NCBI GenBank assembly: GCA_002469765.1
Contig: DKNS01000160.1
Location: 1-8,789 of the forward strand
Length of the DNA: 8,789 nucleotides
Direction of reading: 5' to 3'
From: Flavobacteriales bacterium UBA7382
Lineage (GTDB): Bacteria; Bacteroidota; Bacteroidia; Flavobacteriales_D; Sanyastnellaceae
Part shown: positions 1-7,288 of the stretch, piece by piece
How positions within the stretch are numbered: the first letter of the stretch is position 1
Layout of the letters: the number at the start of each line of letters is the position of its first letter
Program-made: the position numbers and the translations under genes
Notes under the pieces: generated by a model
Seen by the model: the letters and a program-made list of their open reading frames with translations, nothing else
The model's database searches: none
What the model was told of the DNA's origin: nothing

Positions 1-657
1 CCACCAGGCTTCATGGTCCACGTGATGCACTGCCCCATTTTCGATACACCATCGCTCCAACAGAGGAATGCTCAAGGAATCTGCCGCAGTCAGCCACTTG
101 TTCAGCTGGTCCACCTCATTGTCCCAGGCCCTGGCATCTCGCTTGGTCCAGGGCGCCCCCAATTCGTTCGCAGACGCTTCGGGATTTGGGAGGTGGACGT
201 ACAAGACCCGAACGGCGTGGTCGTGAAGCGTGAAGAGCTCAGGATGGGCCTCGTAATACGCGAGGACTTCCTCGTCGTCCACTTCTGTGTTGAGACGGCT
301 TTCCACGTACCGTGTCTCGTAGGTGTTGATGAGGAGGCTCTTGCGGTAGGCTTCAAGCGCCGCATCCAAGCTCTTGCGCTCCTCCATCAACTGGGCATCT
401 GCTTGGGCGAGCATGACCTGTTCACGCATCCATCTGTCGATGAGACGTTCTGCAAAGGCCGCGCTGTCCTCCAGACTCAACCCGTCAGGCACCCTTTGGG
501 CAAGGCTGTCCCATGTGAGGACTTCTCCATAGGCCTCTGCCACCACATCTTCTCCGAATCCAGAGGTCGTGAACGTGGTTTGGCCACATCCTGCGCACCA
601 CGTCAATGCCAGCGTCGCAAAGAACATCTTCACCCGCAAGCCGAGGCTCAAGGTCAT
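1..657 (-). CDS. SurA-N-like periplasmic foldase lipoprotein, parvulin family (3' end beyond window)
   Basis: The reading frame is open from an ATG at 657 to the window edge (219 codons, no stop), so the C-terminus is missing. The N-terminus is a lipoprotein signal: basic start, hydrophobic stretch, then CAG before Cys24, the likely lipidated residue. The mature part is charged and helical, with the segment EEVLAYYEAHPELF at about residues 129-142. That resembles the linker helix (E-x-x-x-YY-x-x-H-x-x-x-F) seen in Bacteroidota SurA/PpiC-type proteins. No PpiC rotamase core is visible in the part present; it may lie beyond the edge or be absent. The start codon overlaps the stop of the upstream isomerase gene in an ATGA, which suggests translational coupling and fixes the start. 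Inferred role: membrane-anchored periplasmic chaperone acting with the preceding gene on exported or outer-membrane proteins. The family assignment is by recognition of motifs, not by search. Confidence 0.78.
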   Translation of the reverse strand, partial: MTLSLGLRVKMFFATLALTWCAGCGQTTFTTSGFGEDVVAEAYGEVLTWDSLAQRVPDGLSLEDSAAFAERLIDRWMREQVMLAQADAQLMEERKSLDAALEAYRKSLLINTYETRYVESRLNTEVDDEEVLAYYEAHPELFTLHDHAVRVLYVHLPNPEASANELGAPWTKRDARAWDNEVDQLNKWLTAADSLSIPLLERWCIENGAVHHVDHEAWW

Positions 658-2666
658 TTGCGAACGAGACTGTACAAGGCTTCGCGGTTGATGTCGTGCG
701 GGTATTTCATGCGCAACTGCTCAATCCAAACTTGTTCCAAATGGTCCTGGTACGCGGCAATCGCTTGACCTCGGCATTCATCCAAGGTTTTGGGGGTTGG
801 GCCCAGTTGGGACTTGACCTCCACCAAAATAATTTGGGCACCGCCCTCCGAGGTTTCAAGCAACAACATTCCCTTCTTGTCGGCGACCAAAGCGCCTTCT
901 GTCAAGGCGGAAAAGGCGCGGTCCGCCCAGGCGTTGTCACCGCGGGAAAAGAGCCCAGTTTCTGCCCTCAAGGCGAGGGGGCGCTCTGAAATCAAATTGC
1001 GCCGAAGGGTTTCGATGTCGCCGCTCTTGCGAAGGGCCTTGCGCACCTTCTTGGCGATGTCGGCATCCTCGCACGTGTAAATGGCCACGTCCAAGCGGTC
1101 GTCCCACATGAAGTCGTCATGGTTTGCGTCGTGGTAGGCGACCAAGCCGGCGGTGTCCTTCACGGCACGGCTCCACACGTTTTGGTCGGTCAATTCAAAG
1201 AGCAAAATTCCATCGTGGTATTCCTCCATTAACAACCTGAAATCGTTGTGCTTCCGCTCCAATTGCGTGTCTTCGTGGGCCAGCAACAGGGATTCCAAAA
1301 AGCGGTCGACCTCTTGCTTCACTTTGTCGGCCGATGGGAGGTCCAAATTTCGAACGCGACTGGCGTTCACCCAGTCCACGAAGTCCCCCACAGTATGGTC
1401 TTGCCCTGCCACGCTGAATAGGGTGCGTGAAAATTCACTTGACTTCACCCCGGTGAGCGGGTGGCCAGGATGGAACAAGCTGTCGATGCCGGAGCCTGCG
1501 CGGACGAGGGCGTCCCGGCGACGGGTGCTGATCTCGGCGTCGTATTCGGCTTGAAGGCCCCGAACGAAGGAAGTTTTTGTGATTTCAGCGCGGCTGTCGC
1601 GGCGCACTTTTTTGGTCAACTCCCGCTGGATCTCCTCAAACGAGGGCAGTTCCTTCTTGTCGACCAACTTGAGGATGTGGAAGCCGTAATTCGTCCGAAT
1701 GGGACCGGCCAAATCGCCGATGTTGTCCAACCCAAACGCCGCTTCTTCAAAGGGCTCCACCATCTTGCCGGTGCCAAACCAAGGGAGGAGTCCACCTTTG
1801 GCTGCGGTTGAAGGGTCTTCGCTGTATTTCAACGCCAGGGCGTCGAAGTCTTGGCCGCTGCGCAGCAAGCGAAGCACCTCTTGGATGCGCCCTTCGGCAT
1901 TGGCCACTTGGTCTTGAGGCGCATCGTCTGGCATTCGAACCATGATGTGCGCCACTTGAACTTCGCCATGGGCCTTGCGCTTGCTCCCCACCTTCAGAAT
2001 GTGGTAGCCAAAACGGGTCCGCACCACCTCACTGACGTCGCCCACCTCGGTTTGGAAGGCGGCACATTCAAACGGATACACCATTTGAAACGCAGTGAAC
2101 CACCCGAGGTCTCCACCGTTGCTGGCAACCGAGGGATCCTCGCTGCCCCCTTTCGAGCGGGCCACCGTTTCAAAATCTTCGCCAGCCACCACGCGCGACC
2201 GAAGGTTCTGAATGCGATTCCACGCTTTCAGGGTGTCGGAAGGGGAAGCTTTGGCGCCCACGCTTACAAGGAGGTGGCTCGCACGGACCTCCTGCTTTTT
2301 ACGTTCAAAAGCTTCCATCACGAGTGCGTCAAGCAGCTCTGTGTCGACCAAGTAGGGCCGCGCCAATTGGGTTCGGTATCCGGCGAGTTCTTTCTTGAAG
2401 ACTTCCGCGGTGTCCATGCCCAAGGCTTCCGCTTCACGCACCTTCAACTTAAAATTGATGAACAATTCCATGTATTCGTCGAGGGCTTCGACGGTGTACA
2501 CGCTGTCACGGTTGTTTTTTCCGAAAACGTGCTCAAAATCGGCCAGTGAGACGCGCTCTCCAGCAATGTCAAGCACGTCGGTGTCTTGGGCCAGGACGGG
2601 CACTGCATAGAGGGCCAAAGCCATGGCCAAGCCAACAAGGCGGGGAAAGAATGTGGAAGTCTTCAT
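654..2666 (-). CDS. periplasmic peptidylprolyl isomerase with two PpiC (parvulin) domains, SurA-like
   Basis: A 670-residue protein when started at the ATG at 2666. It has a clear Sec signal peptide (MKTS..., hydrophobic core, cleavage after VLA at about residue 26). Two parvulin domains follow in tandem: about residues 127-227 (RASHLLV, GGDLGWF, FGYHILK) and 236-335 (VAHIMV, GGLLPWFG, YGFHILK). Parvulins catalyse cis-trans isomerisation of Xaa-Pro bonds and, as in SurA, chaperone unfolded outer-membrane proteins in the periplasm. The C-terminal half holds the stretch EYHDGILLFEL...VW...DT.GL (about 480-510), which I recognise from Bacteroidota members. A degenerate third parvulin-like region follows at about 570-620 (GLFSRGDN...). 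A TTG at 2687 in the same frame would overlap the guaB stop (TTGA) and add seven residues, but the ATG gives the better signal peptide. The gap to guaB is 17 bp, so the two are probably cotranscribed. Confidence 0.92.
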   Translation of the reverse strand: MKTSTFFPRLVGLAMALALYAVPVLAQDTDVLDIAGERVSLADFEHVFGKNNRDSVYTVEALDEYMELFINFKLKVREAEALGMDTAEVFKKELAGYRTQLARPYLVDTELLDALVMEAFERKKQEVRASHLLVSVGAKASPSDTLKAWNRIQNLRSRVVAGEDFETVARSKGGSEDPSVASNGGDLGWFTAFQMVYPFECAAFQTEVGDVSEVVRTRFGYHILKVGSKRKAHGEVQVAHIMVRMPDDAPQDQVANAEGRIQEVLRLLRSGQDFDALALKYSEDPSTAAKGGLLPWFGTGKMVEPFEEAAFGLDNIGDLAGPIRTNYGFHILKLVDKKELPSFEEIQRELTKKVRRDSRAEITKTSFVRGLQAEYDAEISTRRRDALVRAGSGIDSLFHPGHPLTGVKSSEFSRTLFSVAGQDHTVGDFVDWVNASRVRNLDLPSADKVKQEVDRFLESLLLAHEDTQLERKHNDFRLLMEEYHDGILLFELTDQNVWSRAVKDTAGLVAYHDANHDDFMWDDRLDVAIYTCEDADIAKKVRKALRKSGDIETLRRNLISERPLALRAETGLFSRGDNAWADRAFSALTEGALVADKKGMLLLETSEGGAQIILVEVKSQLGPTPKTLDECRGQAIAAYQDHLEQVWIEQLRMKYPHDINREALYSLVRK

Positions 2667-2683
2667 GGTCTTCAAGATTCGGT

Positions 2684-4165
2684 TCAACGCAGGCTGTAGT
2701 TGGGTGCCTCGCGGGTGATCATCACGTCGTGGGGGTGGCTTTCTTTCACGCCAGCGGATGTGATGCGGACGAATTGGCCTTTTTCGCGCAATTGCTCAAG
2801 GTCTGCACTGCCGCAATACCCCATGCCGGCGCGGAGGCCACCCATGATCTGGTGCACGACCTCCTGAATTGACCCCTTGAACGGCACTCGACCGCTGATG
2901 CCTTCAGGGACCAGTTTCTTGAGGTCGTCTTCGGTGTCCTGGAAATAACGGTCCTTGGAACCTTTCTGCATGGCCTCCACAGAGCCCATGCCGCGGTACG
3001 CCTTGAAGCGTCGTCCTTCGTAGATGATGGTTTCACCGGGGCTTTCCTCTGTACCTGCGAGCATGGAGCCCACCATCACGGTGTTGCCTCCGCCCGCCAA
3101 CGCTTTCACAATGTCCCCGGTGTAGCGGATGCCGCCGTCTGCGATGACCGGCACGCCAGTCTCGGCGAGGGCTTCTGAGACTTCCATGACGGCGCGCAGC
3201 TGGGGGACACCCACTCCGGCAATCACACGCGTGGTGCAGATGGAGCCCGGTCCAATGCCAACCTTCACGGCATCGGCGCCGGCGTCTACCAGGGCCAAGG
3301 CTGCCTCAGCTGTGGCGATGTTGCCAGCCACGATGTCGACGGTCCTGAATGCTTTCTTCACAGCGCGCACGGTATCAATCACCCCTCGGCTGTGGCCGTG
3401 GGCGGTGTCGACAATGACGGCGTCAACTCCTGCTGCCACGAGCGCGGCCACGCGCTCGTGGGTGTCTCCAGTTACGCCAACCGCTGCGGCAACGCGCAGC
3501 CTCCCGAATTGGTCTTTGCACGAGTTGGGGAATTCGCTCAATTTGAGGATGTCCCGGTAGGTGATGAGTCCGACCAGTTGGCCTTTCACGTCGACCACGG
3601 GGAGCTTTTCGATGCGGTGCACACGGAGAATTTCCTCTGCTTTGGAAAGGTCGCTGCCGTCCTGGGTGACAATGAGGTTGTCACTGGTCATCAGTTCCGT
3701 GATGGGCCGGGACATGTTTTTCTCAAAACGAAGGTCTCTGTTGGTCACGATGCCAACGAGTATGCCCTTGGAATTTACGACGGGAATGCCTCCGATTTTG
3801 TGTTCACGCATGATGGCCAACGCGTCGCCGGAGGTGGCATCCTCGGACAAGGTTACGGGGTCTTGAATCATGCCGCTCTCCGAGCGCTTGACCTTGCGGA
3901 CTTCGTTGGCTTGCGCGGCGATGCTCATGTTCTTGTGCACCACACCAATGCCGCCGTTTCGCGCTATGGCAATCGCCATGTTGCTTTCAGTCACCGTGTC
4001 CATGGCGGCGCTGACGATCGGCGCTTTGAGTTGAATGTTTCGGGAAAATTGGGCGTGAAGCTGAACTTCACGTGGGAGCACTTCCGAGTAGTTGGGCACA
4101 AGGAGCACGTCGTCGTACGTCAATCCTTCACCAACAAATTTGTCTTGCATGGAGGCCATGGGCAT
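2684..4165 (-). CDS. guaB: inosine-5'-monophosphate dehydrogenase
   Basis: A full-length IMP dehydrogenase of 493 residues, close to the usual bacterial length. It oxidises IMP to XMP with NAD+, the committed step of GMP synthesis, in the cytoplasm. Visible landmarks: the N-terminal GLTYDDVLLVP; two CBS domains at about 98-155 and 159-210, the Bateman module that senses adenine/guanine nucleotides; the loop GIGPGSICTT with catalytic Cys310; the flap Arg406-Tyr407 in KDRYFQ; EGISGRVPFKG; MGGLRAGMGYCG; and the C-terminal ESHPHDVMITREAPNYSLR. All key residues are present, so it should be active. The GRVPY motif common in relatives reads GRVPF here. In-frame ATGs at 4159 and 4150 are alternative starts; the last would begin MQDKFVGEG. 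It is the first gene of the minus-strand cluster and has its own promoter-like element upstream. Confidence 0.98.
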   Translation of the reverse strand: MPMASMQDKFVGEGLTYDDVLLVPNYSEVLPREVQLHAQFSRNIQLKAPIVSAAMDTVTESNMAIAIARNGGIGVVHKNMSIAAQANEVRKVKRSESGMIQDPVTLSEDATSGDALAIMREHKIGGIPVVNSKGILVGIVTNRDLRFEKNMSRPITELMTSDNLIVTQDGSDLSKAEEILRVHRIEKLPVVDVKGQLVGLITYRDILKLSEFPNSCKDQFGRLRVAAAVGVTGDTHERVAALVAAGVDAVIVDTAHGHSRGVIDTVRAVKKAFRTVDIVAGNIATAEAALALVDAGADAVKVGIGPGSICTTRVIAGVGVPQLRAVMEVSEALAETGVPVIADGGIRYTGDIVKALAGGGNTVMVGSMLAGTEESPGETIIYEGRRFKAYRGMGSVEAMQKGSKDRYFQDTEDDLKKLVPEGISGRVPFKGSIQEVVHQIMGGLRAGMGYCGSADLEQLREKGQFVRITSAGVKESHPHDVMITREAPNYSLR

Positions 4166-4229
4166 GTTTTGAATCGCGATTGGGTCGCAGGCCTCGACAT
4201 GTGAGTGTGTGTTCGGTCCGCGATTCGGG

Positions 4230-4237
4230 CAAATTTA
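4230..4237 (-). promoter_or_regulatory. Bacteroidota-type -7 element (TAAATTTG) for guaB
   Basis: Read on the minus strand, TAAATTTG is a full match to the TAnnTTTG -7 consensus of the Bacteroidota primary sigma factor. It lies in the 112-bp gap between the upstream gene's stop and the guaB start. It would place transcription initiation about 55-60 nt before the guaB ATG. I see no convincing TTG -33 element at the expected spacing. No Shine-Dalgarno sequence is evident before guaB, as is usual in the phylum. Confidence 0.55.
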
Positions 4238-4238
4238 G

Positions 4239-4253
4239 TGCAGATGCCCTGCA
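4239..4253. promoter_or_regulatory. short perfect inverted repeat beside the guaB -7 element
   Basis: TGCAG-ATGCC-CTGCA is a 5-bp perfect inverted repeat with a 5-nt centre. It directly abuts the TAAATTTG element, between the -7 and where the -33 would lie. The position suits a small repressor operator, but 5-bp palindromes also arise by chance and no known regulator is recognised. Confidence 0.22.
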
Positions 4254-4277
4254 TTCACATGGCCTGTGGCCAGGAAA

Positions 4278-6488
4278 TCACTTGCCAGGAAGCACTGTCA
4301 ACGGGACGGTTTGGCTTCGCCATGACCCTTCGCCGTCCAGGTATTGGATGTGCGCGATGTACAATCCTTGCCCGACCATCCGCCCACCGACGCGGCCATT
4401 CCAGGGGTCGTTGATGGATTGCGAAGAGAACACGGATGTGCCCCATCGGGACACAATGTCCATCGTGAAGTTGGGGTTGTCGCCCTGAGGCTCTCCCAAA
4501 AAACCCACCTGCGCCTGGCCAGGAGGCCAAGGGAACCAATCGTTTGTTTGGTCTTGGTTGGGGGTGAACGCATTGGGAATCCAAACAATGGGGTCCTCAG
4601 TCAGACAAACCCAATTCGACGCCGAACCTTGAAGCGTCTCGGAGGAATCGGGCATTTCCAAGGCCAACACTTGGTAACAAAATGTGCCAGGGGAGTCGAA
4701 CTCATCACTCACGTCATCTTCATGTGTTTCTTGGATGGCCAGCACCGTGGCCAGAGGTTGGCCCCAGACGTTCGCGGCCGTGGTTTCTTTTCGCAAGACT
4801 TCGTAGCGGTCCAGCCCGTTTTTGAAGCCGTTGTACGGGGTCCAAACCAAGCTGTTCTCGAACATGCCGGGGGTGGTGCTCCGGAAGGCCCTGAGCAAGA
4901 TGGTCTCGGCTTCTTGGGATTCTCCGACCACCGCTTCACAACCGTTGTAGGCCAATGCACGGTAACGGTACTGGAATTCACTTGTGTTGAGGCCTTGGTC
5001 CGTGTGGTTGACGGGAAAGCCCAGACTTGATGGGTACCTGGGCGTCAGTGGAATCCAAGTGCTGTCAACGTCGTTCAAGCGCTGGAATTCGTAAATCGAA
5101 ACTTCTTGGGCCATCGGGTCGGTGGCGAGCACCAGCTCCACGTTGGCCTTGTCGAGAACCGACACCCGCTTCATGACGGGGGCTTCCGGTGCGTCGGGAT
5201 ATTCAAACGACACCTCGACCAAGTTGGAGGTGGCGGTTTGGGCTTCGCCTCCAATGGCCAACACGCGGTATTCCACCGTCAGGTCCAGGGAAGCGCCTTC
5301 ATGGACTGTGGTTTGGGCAGTGCCTGATAGGGTGTCCAAACTCACCCATGATCCCCCGCCTTCCCTGACTTGGGGAATGAACTTGTCCACTTCGCCAGCG
5401 ATGCCGACTGGGTAGCCCCAGGCGAGCAAAGCCCGGTCGGTGCACGGAACTTGGTTGGCTTCCAGGAAGACCGTGCGAACGCAGTTTCCTGCGCCTGACG
5501 GGTTGGGCATGCCGTCGTCGTCCACGCAATCGTAGGCAGCCACTTGGTAACTCTCTTGCTCCGTCGCTGCCAAAGACGTGGGGATCACAAGGTCGGACTC
5601 GTCAGGATTGTTGACCGTCCCAACGATGGCCCCGCTGCCATTGCCCAAACACTTGTACACGATGTAGCCCAGCGTTTCATCGGCCGGCTCGAACTCCCAA
5701 TGGACATGAGCCAAACCATTGGCGACATCGACATGAGACACGACAGGAGATTCTCCTCCGACGGTGCCCACCACAAGGTTTGCGACGTTGCTCACATGTT
5801 CGTCTTCTCCGTTGGAGGCCATTTGCCGAACACGGTACACCAGGGCCTGGACACAGGGCCCAGGGTTGTCTGTGTAGCTGGCGCCAAAAACGCCGTCTGG
5901 CAAGTCGGCGATCTCCTCCCACAAAGCGTTTGTTTCGTTGAGGCGCTCCAAAATGAACGGCCCTCCGGCCCCTTCCCCTGACAGCGCGTAAGGGCTGTTC
6001 CATGCCAAGTCCACTGTTCCAGGCGTGGTTCCTTCGGAGATGTTCACGTGGATGGAGCACAAGAATCCCGACATGTCCGACACCGACATGGCCTCGTTTT
6101 CTTCAGTCTTTTGGATGCCCACATAGCAATGCGCCAGTTGGTTGGCGTCGTAGAGGAACGATGGCATTACCCACCCCGTGGGCAACACCAAGTTGCCGTT
6201 GATGATTTCAGAGGTGATGATGTGCCACTGGTTGCCCAAAGGATTGGCCTGCAGGTCGAACACCTTGATTTCGTTCTGCACGAATTCCTCGCTGCCAATG
6301 GGAGAGAAGACGTCCCAATGCAAGGTGGCATTCCCTGCAGCGTTCACGTTGTTGACGTGGGTGAGGTTGGGCGGCGGCAACTGAGCTTCCGCCGGCGCGC
6401 CAAACGTCAGCGCGAGGAACGTGGTCAGAACGCCGACCAAGGCACGGGTCAGGTAGGACGTAGGGATGAAAGACGGTTGGGTCGTCAT
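4278..6488 (-). CDS. secreted FnIII-like repeat protein with T9SS (CHU_C-type) C-terminal sorting domain
   Basis: A 736-residue exported protein. The ATG at 6488 is preferred because it gives a Sec signal peptide (TRALVGVLTTFLALTFG, cleavage near AEA|Q, about residue 36). An upstream in-frame ATG at 6566 would add 26 residues before the signal. The body is about six beta-rich units of roughly 90-100 residues with fibronectin-III-like cues (ATLHWDVFSP, VDLAWNSPY, AHVHWEFEP, RALLAWGYP, SLVWTPYNG; strands ending YRVRQ, YRVLAI, YRYRALAY). Residues 636-736 match the gliding-motility-associated C-terminal domain (TIGR04131/CHU_C type): WIPNAFTPNQDQTNDWF, then SRWGTSVF, DPWNG, GQGLYIAHIQY and a final PLTVLPGK. 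In the family this domain directs outer-membrane export by the type IX system and surface attachment or release. No catalytic domain is recognisable, so an adhesin or structural surface role is the best inference. It reads as a single gene facing guaB, with no clear terminator between them. Confidence 0.9.
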   Translation of the reverse strand: MTTQPSFIPTSYLTRALVGVLTTFLALTFGAPAEAQLPPPNLTHVNNVNAAGNATLHWDVFSPIGSEEFVQNEIKVFDLQANPLGNQWHIITSEIINGNLVLPTGWVMPSFLYDANQLAHCYVGIQKTEENEAMSVSDMSGFLCSIHVNISEGTTPGTVDLAWNSPYALSGEGAGGPFILERLNETNALWEEIADLPDGVFGASYTDNPGPCVQALVYRVRQMASNGEDEHVSNVANLVVGTVGGESPVVSHVDVANGLAHVHWEFEPADETLGYIVYKCLGNGSGAIVGTVNNPDESDLVIPTSLAATEQESYQVAAYDCVDDDGMPNPSGAGNCVRTVFLEANQVPCTDRALLAWGYPVGIAGEVDKFIPQVREGGGSWVSLDTLSGTAQTTVHEGASLDLTVEYRVLAIGGEAQTATSNLVEVSFEYPDAPEAPVMKRVSVLDKANVELVLATDPMAQEVSIYEFQRLNDVDSTWIPLTPRYPSSLGFPVNHTDQGLNTSEFQYRYRALAYNGCEAVVGESQEAETILLRAFRSTTPGMFENSLVWTPYNGFKNGLDRYEVLRKETTAANVWGQPLATVLAIQETHEDDVSDEFDSPGTFCYQVLALEMPDSSETLQGSASNWVCLTEDPIVWIPNAFTPNQDQTNDWFPWPPGQAQVGFLGEPQGDNPNFTMDIVSRWGTSVFSSQSINDPWNGRVGGRMVGQGLYIAHIQYLDGEGSWRSQTVPLTVLPGK

Positions 6489-6627
6489 GGAATATTGCAC
6501 TTCAATCTTGCAACGCTCGAAATACAGACCAAAGTATGCCAGGGTTTGGTTGCATTGCAGGACCAAATCTTGTGTTGCTCACATGGGGCAGTGGATGGAG
6601 GCCATGCCAAATTCACGACCTTTAGGC
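6489..6627. promoter_or_regulatory. divergent intergenic region with repeated GACCAAA sites
   Basis: This 139-bp gap separates two divergent genes and should hold both promoters. On the minus strand, TACTTTG (6536-6530) is a near match to the -7 consensus, with one base missing in the spacer, about 42 bp before the ATG at 6488. GACCAAA occurs twice on the plus strand (6527-6533 and 6561-6567). ACCAAA at 6528-6533 pairs with TTTGGT at 6545-6550 as a 6-bp inverted repeat around the candidate promoter. No good TAnnTTTG is seen for the plus-strand gene. If that gene starts at an earlier ATG, the gap is shorter. Confidence 0.3.
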
Positions 6628-7155
6628 ATGCAGTATGATGAAGGTCCGTGGGAGGACGCAGTGAAGACGCTTTCGCTTGACGATTCCGCAAGGGTTTGGG
6701 TCCACGTGGCCAACCGGCGGATGACGCGGGAGGAAGCCCACGCTGTTCAGCAGCACTTGGACCAGTTTATGTCTGGGTGGCAAGCCCACGGGGCGTCGCT
6801 TTCGGCGCAGGCGGTGGTCGTGCACGGTTGGATTGTGGTGCTGGCGGTGGACGAACGTGCCCAGCACGCCACAGGGTGCAGCATCGACGCTTCTGTCTCG
6901 GTGCTCAAGCGCATTGGAGAACTGCAAGCCAGCATGGCCGACCTCGATCTGTTCGACCGCATGGCTGTGTTGCATCACGCTCCCTCTGGGTCGGCGTGGA
7001 CGCGTGCGCCGCTGTCGTCGTTTTGGGCCAAACGCAAAGCCGGGCTTTTGGACGACTTGGAAGACGTATTTGACACCACTGTGTCCACCCTTGGAGAGCT
7101 GAAAACCAAAGGAGTGGTTCCTCTGGGACAGTCTTGGCACGCTGAGATGTGGTGA
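6628..7155 (+). CDS. conserved Bacteroidota protein of unknown function ('ABC transporter ATPase' misnomer family)
   Basis: A soluble protein of 175 residues from the ATG at 6628, with no signal peptide or membrane segment. I recognise the pattern from a Bacteroidota-restricted family often labelled 'ABC transporter ATPase': ARVWVHVANR (21-30), a helical segment ending WQAHG, then VVLAVDERAQHATGCSIDAS (70-89), LDLFDRMAV, and the C-terminal SWHAEMW. There is no Walker A P-loop, ABC signature or Walker B, so the usual label is not supported by this sequence. The invariant-looking Cys in GCSIDAS and the terminal Trp-His pair are the most conspicuous candidate functional residues. The start is uncertain: in-frame ATGs lie at 6583, 6595 and 6604, and a GTG at 6661 would give the N-terminal length I remember for relatives. 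It is monocistronic, with a likely terminator just after it. Confidence 0.82.
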   Translation: MQYDEGPWEDAVKTLSLDDSARVWVHVANRRMTREEAHAVQQHLDQFMSGWQAHGASLSAQAVVVHGWIVVLAVDERAQHATGCSIDASVSVLKRIGELQASMADLDLFDRMAVLHHAPSGSAWTRAPLSSFWAKRKAGLLDDLEDVFDTTVSTLGELKTKGVVPLGQSWHAEMW

Positions 7156-7169
7156 ATGAGCTTGTTTAT

Positions 7170-7192
7170 GAGGTCATTCGGAGGCCTTTTTT
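7170..7192 (+). terminator. probable intrinsic terminator after the conserved-protein gene
   Basis: Fifteen bases after the stop codon, GAGGTC-ATTCGGA-GGCCTT can fold into a 6-bp stem (two G-U pairs) with a 7-nt loop. It runs straight into a T tract that ends at 7192. The stem is short and imperfect, so termination strength is unclear, but position and T run fit. Confidence 0.45.
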
Positions 7193-7267
7193 CAAGACTT
7201 CTCTGTGGAAAAACCCTGTGAAATTCAACGTGTTAACGGAAAACAATCCGATGAATGAGCCGGAATA

Positions 7268-7288
7268 CCCGATGAATTGATCATCGGG
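7268..7288. repeat. perfect 8-bp inverted repeat (hairpin)
   Basis: CCCGATGA and TCATCGGG flank a 5-nt ATTGA loop. Neither strand continues into a T tract, so it is not an obvious intrinsic terminator. Its left arm overlaps the second copy of the CCGATGAAT direct repeat that starts at 7248. Confidence 0.55.

Noticed and set aside
13..768. Plus-strand open frame (251 codons) across the isomerase/lipoprotein junction
   Set aside because: Antisense to two coupled genes with clear signal peptides and domain motifs; no recognisable protein features.
1851..2549. Plus-strand open frame (232 codons) opposite the double-PpiC gene
   Set aside because: Mirror of the PpiC coding strand with His-rich, low-plausibility translation.
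3392..4204. Long plus-strand open frame (270 codons) opposite guaB
   Set aside because: Wholly antisense to a clearly identified IMP dehydrogenase; its translation shows no family motifs and it is explained by the GC-rich codon use of guaB.
4260..4272. TGGCC-TGT-GGCCA hairpin at the 3' end of the T9SS gene, as a terminator
   Set aside because: Only 5 bp, it overlaps no T tract on the minus strand and lies just past the stop codon; the following sequence is promoter-like instead.
4344..5030. Plus-strand open frame (228 codons) opposite the T9SS protein
   Set aside because: Lies across the FnIII and CHU_C coding sequence, which is firmly identified on the other strand.
6622..7140. Minus-strand open frame (172 codons) opposite the conserved plus-strand gene
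   Set aside because: The plus-strand protein carries recognised family motifs along its length; the minus frame has none.
6628..7155. ABC transporter ATP-binding subunit
   Set aside because: No Walker A, Walker B or signature motif and no permease or binding protein next to it.
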